Shown here in pieces: positions 6,805 to 13,540 of a stretch of DNA of 14,457 nt. Position numbers and translations under genes: made by a program. Within the stretch, counting starts at the first letter, position 1. Each line of letters begins with the position of its first letter. The notes beneath the pieces are model-generated. The model was not told the DNA's origin and ran no database searches. It saw only the letters and a list, made by a program, of their open reading frames with translations. Location of the stretch: NCBI GenBank assembly GCA_023435925.1, contig JAEZLF010000225.1, positions 1-14,457 of the forward strand. Reading direction: 5' to 3'. The stretch is from Bacillota bacterium (GTDB taxonomy: Bacteria; Bacillota; Clostridia; Acetivibrionales; DTU013).

Positions 6805-8606
6805 GGAAGCATTGGGGATTTGGGTATGACGATATTTACCGCACATCCAATACCGGGGCTGCTGAAAATGGTGACATGCGCATCTTCTCCATATACCGAT
6901 CTCAGGCGCTCCATAATATTATGGATTGCATAACCGCTTTCTCTCCTTTTTGTAATTCGGCCCTTGTTGATATCTTCCAATGTCGAACGGTTCATACCTA
7001 CTCCGTCGTCAATTATTGTGAAGTATAAGCTTTCCTCATCCTGCCTCAGTCTAACTACCATCGTTCCACTGCAGTCCTTAGGTGCTATTCCGTGGTTGAT
7101 GGTATTTTCTGCAATGGGCTGGAGGATAATTTTGACCATTCTACAGGAAAAAGCTTTTTCATCCAGATCATATTCCACATGAAACATGTTTTCGAACCGG
7201 ATCTTTTCGATCTCGACATAAGCTTTCAACAGATTGATTTCATCTTCCACCGTAATGATCGAATTACCCTTACTGAGCACAAGCCTGTAAAACTGGGAAA
7301 GCTGCACAGACAGGTTATCGATATTTCCGGCATTGATCTTCCGGGCCATCCAGGATATAGTGGAAAGGGTATTATACAAAAAATGCGGATTAATCTGTGC
7401 TTGCAGTGCCTTCAGTTCGGATTCCTTTTCCATGATCTGCGCCTTGTATACACGCTCAATCAAGTCATGAATTCGATCGGTCATGTGATTAAAGCTTTCT
7501 GTCAGCTCGCCGAATTCATCATGATTTTCAACAGGCATTTTAATGTTAATATTGTCATTGCGTACCGCTTTCAGACCTTTGACCAGAAGCTTCAGCCTTC
7601 TTGTCAGGCGATTGGTAACGATGTGAATGATTGCTCCAAAAATGATCAATGCAATAATGATCACCCCGGCTATAACCATTCTATGGTCTGGGCTGCCCTT
7701 TGTGAAGTATTCCAACGGAGTAATGCTGACAAGGCGACAACCAATACTTTCCAGAGGAATGGAATAGATCGTGAGCTGCTCATTTTCAAATGTATAAACT
7801 CCATTCAAATCTTTCTCTGACAGAGTCGGTACAACGTTTGTTAGCCACATTTCAGGCAGGTCTGCCAATGTGTTACCCGATACAATATTGCCATTTTCGT
7901 CGAATACCAGAAAAAATTCGGCAGTTTCTTGCGCCTTTCCAAGGTTTTCAAAAAGAACCTTCGCGGGAATTTCGATCTCCAGTATCCCAATACCGCTTTT
8001 ATCATTGAAGGATACCATCTTCCGGCACAAGGAAAAAACCTTCTCCTTGTCTACATATCTGGAGTATAATTCATTCTTCGTATCGTGCAGGGTGCTCCAT
8101 TTGGCTGGTAAAGTGCCATCCTCCAGCAGTTCTTTGTACCAACCTTCTTCCTCTACCGTATCCAAATGGTAAATGCCATTCCAAGCGTTAGGAAACGTAT
8201 AATTGTTCAGATAAAACATCGTACTAAAAACATATCTGTTCTGTATAATAAAACCTTCAAAAACCGGAGCAAATGAAGTCACGTAGTTTTCATACCCTTT
8301 GAGATTGTTTTCGTAGGGTCTTTCCAGGTATTCCAGGATTTGAGCGTTATATGCGATGGAAATGGAGGTTCTGTTTATGCTTTCAATCTTTTGGTTGATT
8401 ACCTCTCTTTTTTGGAAAAGGCTCTGCTTTGAGAGAAGACCGGATTGATGAATAATGGATTTTGTTGTGCTGTCGCTGATATAAATACCTGTAATGATGA
8501 TTGGCAATGCGAGAATAATAGAATACGCTAGCGTGAACTTCCATGCGACATGCATGTCTCGGAAGAAGCATAGAATTTTCTGATAAATAGCTGTCAGCTT
8601 ATTCAT
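6795..8606 (-). CDS. YesM-like sensor histidine kinase
   Basis: This 603-residue membrane kinase senses an extracellular signal and phosphorylates a response regulator. Order: membrane segment 1 at about 21-44 (WKFTLAYSIILALPIIITGI), an extracellular sensing region of about 265 residues, membrane segment 2 at about 310-330 (VIAGVIIIALIIFGAIIHIV), a HAMP linker, the His_kinase domain with phospho-acceptor His408 in QAQINPHFLYNTLSTISWMA, and the ATPase domain with the N box AENTINHG (Asn501) and G box DDGVGM (533-538). The start chosen is ATG 8606, which overlaps the stop of the preceding regulator gene by 8 bases (translational coupling). The frame is open further upstream to 8726, but that extension lies inside the regulator gene and would add 40 basic residues before the first membrane segment. 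No strong ribosome site precedes 8606, as expected for a coupled gene. Confidence 0.92.
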   Translation of the reverse strand: MNKLTAIYQKILCFFRDMHVAWKFTLAYSIILALPIIITGIYISDSTTKSIIHQSGLLSKQSLFQKREVINQKIESINRTSISIAYNAQILEYLERPYENNLKGYENYVTSFAPVFEGFIIQNRYVFSTMFYLNNYTFPNAWNGIYHLDTVEEEGWYKELLEDGTLPAKWSTLHDTKNELYSRYVDKEKVFSLCRKMVSFNDKSGIGILEIEIPAKVLFENLGKAQETAEFFLVFDENGNIVSGNTLADLPEMWLTNVVPTLSEKDLNGVYTFENEQLTIYSIPLESIGCRLVSITPLEYFTKGSPDHRMVIAGVIIIALIIFGAIIHIVTNRLTRRLKLLVKGLKAVRNDNINIKMPVENHDEFGELTESFNHMTDRIHDLIERVYKAQIMEKESELKALQAQINPHFLYNTLSTISWMARKINAGNIDNLSVQLSQFYRLVLSKGNSIITVEDEINLLKAYVEIEKIRFENMFHVEYDLDEKAFSCRMVKIILQPIAENTINHGIAPKDCSGTMVVRLRQDEESLYFTIIDDGVGMNRSTLEDINKGRITKRRESGYAIHNIMERLRSVYGEDAHVTIFSSPGIGCAVNIVIPKSPMLPNF

Positions 8607-10233
8607 TGGAAACCGTGTTCCTCGAGTATTTTTTTTGATACTCCGCGGGACTGATCCCATGCGTCTTTTTAAATACCGTGCAAAAATGTGCAGCATTGAT
8701 AAACCCCACCGCTTTCGCTGTTTCATTCACGTTCCTACTGCCGGATTTCAACAGTTCCTCTGCTTTTTTCATCCGAAAGTCTGTCAGGACTTCCGTAAAG
8801 CGCTTCCCCATATGCTGCCGGAACAAACCGCCCAAATAATTCGGCGACAGTTCCAGTTTTTCAGCAATAGTACCGATCCCTATGCTTTCCATATAGCTTT
8901 TATGGATGATCTCCATCATTTTTCCGACGATATACTCTTCCCTGTTGTTCTTTTTTTCGGAAATGCGGTAGTTCGCATGTAATAAAATTTTCAAAACCCA
9001 TTCCTTCATATTCTCCAGCTTGATAAATTGGTGTAGTATTTTTAATACATCATCATTCATTCCTTGAAAAGATAATGATTCACCATTGCTTATCAGCAGT
9101 GTGGATATTTGGCCAATCAACCCGGCAAGAAAAAGACATAAAAAGTCCTTCCCAGCAGTTTGGCGATCGATGAATTCAAACAGCTCCTCCGATAAACGAA
9201 TCACTGCCTGCGGGTCCGATGAAGCAACCGCGTTCAGGATTTTATTGGAATAGTCGGCAATATCGGCAGAAAATACGTATGTCACAGGATCATGTAAATC
9301 CTCCCTACGAGAGATGTCATCATAGAAAAGAATTTCTGTACCACCCATGAAAAATATGTTATCCAATGCCACTTTTGCTTGAAGGTAAGACTCTGCGAAC
9401 CCCTGCAATGTCTTTGCGACGGAACCGACTCCAATAACAGTCTCGGGAATTTCAGCCCTGCAAAACTCCTGCCTTATCCTTTGGATGACATCACAAATAT
9501 GATTCTTGTCATCGTCTCCGGCCGGCAGACACAAGATAATCTCACTAATCCCGGTATTATTCCGAGCAGTAGCTCCATCCTCACCAACGGCCTTACGTAC
9601 CATCCTATACATCTCTCTGAGAAGAAGCTGTCTTTCATCGTACCTCTTCCCCCCGGTAACGGAAAAAACGTCAGCTCTAATTACTACAGCCACAATCCCC
9701 GTTTCCCGGAAAGCCATATTGAAGTAATCTGCGGCCTTCAAATCTTCCTGCTCCACACTACCTTCAATCAGATTTAACAGGGACCTTTCCCTGTTCTCAT
9801 AGACGCTTTCTTCGATTTGATGCTTTATGTCGCGTTCATATTTCTCCCGGTTGATTTCGTCCGATATACTTTTCACTGTTTTAGTCAAAACATCCAGCAG
9901 CTGGTTCTTTTGTATCGGTTTAAGCAGGTACTCGTATACACCGAGCTGGATTGCTTCTTTCGCATACTCAAAATCATCATAACCGGTGATAATGATAACC
10001 CTACAGTCAGGCAAAGTCTTTTTAACTTGCCTTGTAAATTCTATACCGTCCATTTTAGGCATTTTAATGTCGGTAATAATAATATCCGGTTGATATTCCT
10101 CTGCCAGTCTCAGTCCCTGTATTCCATTTGCTGCTGTTCCTGTAATGATGAATCCAAGTTCGGACCAGTCCAGAAAATTGACAAGGCCCTCCCTTTCCCA
10201 TTTCTCGTCTTCAACAATCAGCAACCTATACAT
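8599..10233 (-). CDS. YesN-like response regulator with AraC-type DNA-binding domain (second of two)
   Basis: This 544-residue cytoplasmic regulator has an N-terminal receiver domain (about 1-125) with acidic residues near Glu8-Asp9-Glu10, phospho-acceptor Asp55 in ITDIKMPKMDG, Thr83 and Lys105 (YLLKP). A variable middle region (about 135-430) follows, then an AraC-type double helix-turn-helix (about 438-537) ending in the family signature CTVFKKTHGISPAEYQKKY. All phosphorylation residues are intact. The ATG at 10233 overlaps the stop of the preceding regulator gene by 8 bases, and its own stop overlaps the kinase start by 8 bases, so the three are translationally coupled. It is a paralogue of the preceding gene, with about half of the receiver residues shared. 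Likely targets are the promoters with the 45-bp element; this is inferred. Confidence 0.92.
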   Translation of the reverse strand: MYRLLIVEDEKWEREGLVNFLDWSELGFIITGTAANGIQGLRLAEEYQPDIIITDIKMPKMDGIEFTRQVKKTLPDCRVIIITGYDDFEYAKEAIQLGVYEYLLKPIQKNQLLDVLTKTVKSISDEINREKYERDIKHQIEESVYENRERSLLNLIEGSVEQEDLKAADYFNMAFRETGIVAVVIRADVFSVTGGKRYDERQLLLREMYRMVRKAVGEDGATARNNTGISEIILCLPAGDDDKNHICDVIQRIRQEFCRAEIPETVIGVGSVAKTLQGFAESYLQAKVALDNIFFMGGTEILFYDDISRREDLHDPVTYVFSADIADYSNKILNAVASSDPQAVIRLSEELFEFIDRQTAGKDFLCLFLAGLIGQISTLLISNGESLSFQGMNDDVLKILHQFIKLENMKEWVLKILLHANYRISEKKNNREEYIVGKMMEIIHKSYMESIGIGTIAEKLELSPNYLGGLFRQHMGKRFTEVLTDFRMKKAEELLKSGSRNVNETAKAVGFINAAHFCTVFKKTHGISPAEYQKKYSRNTVSNE

Positions 10234-11791
10234 ACTCTTGCCTGCCTTTCAGAATGCCCTTGTAATCACCAGGACTTATACCAAATCGATTCTTAAAAAG
10301 AACACAAAAGTATGAGGAATTTCGTATACCCACTGCTTCTGCCAAATGACCTACTTTTATTTTACTGGACTGAAGAATCTCCTTCGCCTTGTCTATTCTG
10401 TAATCATTCAGATATTGGCTGAACTGCTTGCCTGTGTATTTCTTAAAAATGTTACCAATATAATAGGGAGTTAGATGAATTTCCTCGGATATGAGCTTTA
10501 AATCAAGTTCATCGGCATACTTCTTTTCAATGATTTCAATCACTTTTTTAGCAACTTCATCCTCACTGCAGCTGCATTTATCTGTTGTATGCGCCACAAT
10601 CCCACTTAAAAGGCTCAATAAATAGCTTTTGGTCTGTAAAAGGGAATCTGAATCAGTAAAATTAGTAACAGAACCTGAAGGCATCGTTTGATATAATACA
10701 TGCGAAGCTTCTGAAAAAAAGCGGTTTAGGAGCATTTTACCAGTTGAACGGTTCTCCCTGAGAGCTGAAAGAAAATCATCCACTAATAGGGAACTCTCGT
10801 TCATGTCACACTTCTTTGCACTATACAAGATCTTGTTTATAATGCTAGCAGTCTTCAGAATATGTGATCTTGCCTCATCCAAATCCTCACAACTGTTTTC
10901 CTTCACTTTATTATAAAAAATAAATTCGCCATATTCAGCAAGAAAACAGTAGCTAATGGCTTCTTTTGCCTGCATATAGGATTGAGGTGCTCCATGAAAA
11001 TTGTCAGCTACTTCACCAACTCCATAAATTGCTTTAATTCCCAGCTCTTTCTCCAGAATTTCATTAAGACGCTGCAACTGTTTTTCCAGCTCAACTTGTG
11101 TATCAGGAGCATCCAGGCAAAGGACTGCTTCCTTGAAGGGCTTACTGAATGAAAACGCTATTGCTCTTTCATTCAGTATTCTTCGAAATCTGTCCAGAAC
11201 TTCTTGATGATCGTCACAGGTAGTTCTGCACAAGGACATGATTACTACAACTTTTCTCCCTTGTACTCTCAGCCCATTTATTGGTTCCAGCTTTTGAAGG
11301 TAATCCAATCCTATTTTATGTTCCAGCAAGCCTAATAGCAACTGGTCTCTGTTTGAGTTGATATAATCGATCCATTGGTTATTCAGAGCGTCCCTCTCAC
11401 TGTTCCGGTCTTTTTCCAGGTCGAGAACCTTTAGTACACTTAAAATAACCTCTTCGAGTTTTTCTTTCACAACAGGTTTCAGCAAATAGGCAAATGCATG
11501 AAAGCTGAAGGTTTGTTTCGCATATTGAAAGTCGTCATAACCACTTAAAATAATGATTTTAGTATTTGGAAGAAAAGCACGGATATGATTGGCCATCTGG
11601 ATACCATCCATTTTAGGCATCATAATATCGGTAAGAATGATTTCCGGCTTGTACAACTCCGCCATCCTTACACCTTCCACGCCATTACACGCGCAGCCTG
11701 CCACATCAATTCCGATGCCGCTCCAGTCAAGAAAATCCCTGAGACCTTCTCTTTCCCATTTCTCATCTTCTACAACCAGCAATTTATACAT
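10226..11791 (-). CDS. YesN-like response regulator with AraC-type DNA-binding domain (first of two)
   Basis: This 521-residue regulator has the same layout as its downstream neighbour: a receiver with Asp55 in LTDIMMPKMDG, Ser83 and Lys105, a variable middle region, and an AraC-type double helix-turn-helix at about 415-515 ending FCVLFKNRFGISPGDYKG. The start MYKLLVVEDEKWEREGL at ATG 11791 is preferred over the upstream ATG at 11842 because AGGAG lies seven bases before it and the protein then aligns from residue 1 with the paralogue (MYRLLIVEDEKWEREGL). The alternative would add 17 residues without a domain. It is the first gene of the regulator-regulator-kinase cassette. Whether both regulators accept phosphate from the one kinase is not visible from sequence. 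Confidence 0.92.
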   Translation of the reverse strand: MYKLLVVEDEKWEREGLRDFLDWSGIGIDVAGCACNGVEGVRMAELYKPEIILTDIMMPKMDGIQMANHIRAFLPNTKIIILSGYDDFQYAKQTFSFHAFAYLLKPVVKEKLEEVILSVLKVLDLEKDRNSERDALNNQWIDYINSNRDQLLLGLLEHKIGLDYLQKLEPINGLRVQGRKVVVIMSLCRTTCDDHQEVLDRFRRILNERAIAFSFSKPFKEAVLCLDAPDTQVELEKQLQRLNEILEKELGIKAIYGVGEVADNFHGAPQSYMQAKEAISYCFLAEYGEFIFYNKVKENSCEDLDEARSHILKTASIINKILYSAKKCDMNESSLLVDDFLSALRENRSTGKMLLNRFFSEASHVLYQTMPSGSVTNFTDSDSLLQTKSYLLSLLSGIVAHTTDKCSCSEDEVAKKVIEIIEKKYADELDLKLISEEIHLTPYYIGNIFKKYTGKQFSQYLNDYRIDKAKEILQSSKIKVGHLAEAVGIRNSSYFCVLFKNRFGISPGDYKGILKGRQEYV

Positions 11792-11857
11792 TCGGCGACT
11801 CCTATATAGAAAACGAAGAAGTAATCTCAAATCATGATGCAAAATTCCGCCGGAGGC

Positions 11858-11898
11858 GTATAATAACCTCAGCTATGGAACTTCTGAGATTATTATAC
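11858..11898 (-). repeat. Large inverted repeat between the GH43 and regulator genes
   Basis: Arms GTATAATAACCTCAG (11858-11872) and CTGAGATTATTATAC (11884-11898) pair over 15 bp with one wobble, around an 11-base loop. The repeat lies 23 bases after the GH43 stop. As RNA it would be a stable hairpin and could end or process the GH43 transcript, but no U tract follows. As DNA it could be an operator, since it overlaps the candidate extended -10 box at 11892-11900. Both readings are open. Confidence 0.6.
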
Positions 11899-11900
11899 CA
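11892..11900 (-). promoter_or_regulatory. Candidate extended -10 promoter for the regulator cassette
   Basis: On the minus strand TGGTATAAT is a perfect extended -10 box (TGnTATAAT). No good -35 box is found 16-18 bases upstream, which extended -10 promoters can tolerate. Transcription would start within the inverted repeat near 11885, leaving a leader of about 95 bases to the first regulator. The box is partly inside the right arm of the repeat, so this is only a moderate candidate. Confidence 0.35.
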
Positions 11901-11921
11901 CACATACCCCGCTCATGTATA

Positions 11922-13343
11922 TTATTCCAGTGTAAAGGATGCCAGATGTGCGCTTCCACTGCCCGTATACGTAAAATACAATGCATGTATCCCGTCTGGA
12001 ATTGCAATATCAGCAGAATATTCCTTCCATACGTTCGTAAATTGAACTGAAATTTTTCCCAGAGCCGGCCCATTCCAGGATGTTTTTACTTCAAAGTCTC
12101 CGCGGGCATATCCGCGCGCCTTGATTTTAACCTTTCGGATTCCCTTGCAGTCAAAATATTTGAATCCGGCTGTGGCAGATTCCTTCATGTTGGCAATATA
12201 ACCAATTTCCTCATCCCCGTCTTTTCCGTCCTGTGTTATCTTTGGAAATTGATTGTTCATCCAAGATGCGGTCCAGTCCGTGTACAAAGACTCTTCCTTG
12301 CAAAACAGGTTGCAGGCCAAGTATGCCGGATACTCTCCAAATCCAGCAAGTGGTCCTCCATTAGGGCCGCAGGAAGTCATCTCTGCCTGGGGAATCGAGC
12401 CGTCCTCAAGGAATGTAATAGGTTCCATACAGGCCTGACGGCTGAAATTCGTTCCATTCGTATGTCTATGATAGAATATGTACCATTGCCCATTTATTTC
12501 AACAATGCTGCCATGGTTGTTGGCACCATAAAACATAGGCTTTTCTGCCGGTTTATAAGTATCAATATGAAGATCGCTGTTGCTCACAATCACTCCACCG
12601 TACACAAAGCCTTTTGTTGGGTGTTTGCTTGTAGCATAGCACAATTCATGAAAGACTACCGAAGAATAGACAAAATAATAGGTGTCCCCTCTTTTTCTTA
12701 TGGATGGTGCCTCAAAAAACTCGTGACCTTCATATCCACTGCCTTTGCTGTATGGTTCACTGGGTGCAATAAATACCGGAGCCTCCAAAATAGTGAGCAT
12801 ATCTGGTTCAAGCACTGTTACCATGGCGCCTTTTCTCGATTTGTCACCCTTCGGGCAAAAGCCGGTATACAGGTAGGTCTTCTCTCCTTCCGTCAGTAAT
12901 CCCGGATCAAACTGGGGCTGGTCGCCCTCCCTTTCACCCAGGCGTGTACCATCCGAATAATGTACATAGCCATAAAATTCATACTTGCCCGCCGGAGTAT
13001 CGCAGACGGCTACCGATACAACAGACAAATGGTCAAGAACATAGTACAAGTAATATCTCCCATCAGGTCCGACTGTGACATCCGGTGCATAGAGGCACAT
13101 GCTTCCGTCAGGATTCAACGGATCATCGGTTTTTCTGTAAATCACGCCTTCATATCGCCAGTCAGCCAAATCCTCAACAGGCGCAGACCAGCAAACATAA
13201 TCATTCATACAATAGACATACCCGTTGAAGCGGTCATGAGAACCATAGATATAAACTCTGCCGTTAAAAACATACGGTTCCGCATCGGGAATATATTCCC
13301 ATGACGGAAGATAGGGATTCAACCCCTGCTTTTTCATTGTCAC
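11922..13343 (-). CDS. GH43 family glycosidase (arabinofuranosidase/xylosidase type) with C-terminal CBM6-like domain
   Basis: This 473-residue enzyme has a five-bladed beta-propeller GH43 catalytic domain (about 7-325) and a beta-sandwich C-terminal domain (about 380-473) resembling CBM6. The three acidic catalytic positions are visible: Asp20 (YIPDAEPYVFNGRVYIYGS), Asp88 (LYAPDVTVGPDGRYYLYYV) and Glu211 (HEFFEAPSIRKRGDTYYFVY). GH43 members remove alpha-L-arabinofuranosyl or beta-D-xylosyl groups from plant polysaccharides with inversion; which one applies here is not decidable. There is no signal peptide, so it probably acts on imported oligosaccharides. The start is taken as GTG 13343, eight bases after GGAG of AAAGGAGTGAT. 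A GTG at 13352 overlaps that ribosome site, and the ATG at 13337 is also possible. It is divergent from the AraC-family gene and probably controlled by it. Confidence 0.87.
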   Translation of the reverse strand: MTMKKQGLNPYLPSWEYIPDAEPYVFNGRVYIYGSHDRFNGYVYCMNDYVCWSAPVEDLADWRYEGVIYRKTDDPLNPDGSMCLYAPDVTVGPDGRYYLYYVLDHLSVVSVAVCDTPAGKYEFYGYVHYSDGTRLGEREGDQPQFDPGLLTEGEKTYLYTGFCPKGDKSRKGAMVTVLEPDMLTILEAPVFIAPSEPYSKGSGYEGHEFFEAPSIRKRGDTYYFVYSSVVFHELCYATSKHPTKGFVYGGVIVSNSDLHIDTYKPAEKPMFYGANNHGSIVEINGQWYIFYHRHTNGTNFSRQACMEPITFLEDGSIPQAEMTSCGPNGGPLAGFGEYPAYLACNLFCKEESLYTDWTASWMNNQFPKITQDGKDGDEEIGYIANMKESATAGFKYFDCKGIRKVKIKARGYARGDFEVKTSWNGPALGKISVQFTNVWKEYSADIAIPDGIHALYFTYTGSGSAHLASFTLE

Positions 13344-13463
13344 TGTAATCACTCCTTTTATTTTAATTTAGATAGGCAAGCCGGTTAATCTGCATACTTT
13401 TCATCCAAGTCTTGCAGAAAAAATTGATAATTCCGAATAGTATTTTTTTAGCTTATTTAATAA

Positions 13464-13492
13464 ATTGTAAGATATTGAAGTGGTTGAAACAA
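13464..13492 (-). promoter_or_regulatory. Candidate promoter of the GH43 gene
   Basis: On the minus strand the -35 box TTGTTT (13487-13492), a 17-base spacer and the -10 box TACAAT (13464-13469) make a reasonable sigma-A promoter. The leader to GTG 13343 would be about 115 bases and contains nothing else recognised. The weak -35 box suits activator control, and it overlaps the -35 boxes of the opposing promoter. Confidence 0.5.
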
Positions 13493-13513
13493 TGATATAT
13501 ACTAAGGTATAAT
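13475..13513 (+). promoter_or_regulatory. Candidate overlapping promoters of the AraC-family gene
   Basis: Two overlapping sigma-A promoters fit on the plus strand: TTGAAG (13475-13480), 17 bases, TATACT (13498-13503); and TTGAAA (13484-13489), 18 bases, TATAAT (13508-13513). Either gives a short leader to the ATG at 13541, with GGAG at 13531-13534. They share DNA with the GH43 promoter on the other strand, so polymerase bound at one would block the other. Confidence 0.55.
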
Positions 13514-13540
13514 TGATCTATTCTAAGATTGGAGACAGAT

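Noticed and set aside
7092..7820. A 242-codon plus-strand frame.
   Set aside because: It is a shadow of the sensor kinase, whose conserved histidine and ATP-binding motifs are on the minus strand.
8607..8726. An upstream extension of the sensor kinase frame to ATG 8726.
   Set aside because: It would lie wholly inside the DNA-binding end of the response regulator gene and add 40 Arg/Lys-rich residues. The ATG at 8606, overlapping the stop by 8 bases, matches the other coupled junction.
8985..9010. ATTTTCAAAACCCATTCCTT resembles the core of the 45-bp promoter element.
   Set aside because: It lies inside the response regulator coding sequence (codons for WVLKIL), has no matching -35/-10 pair in the right place, and the match is short, AT-rich and imperfect.
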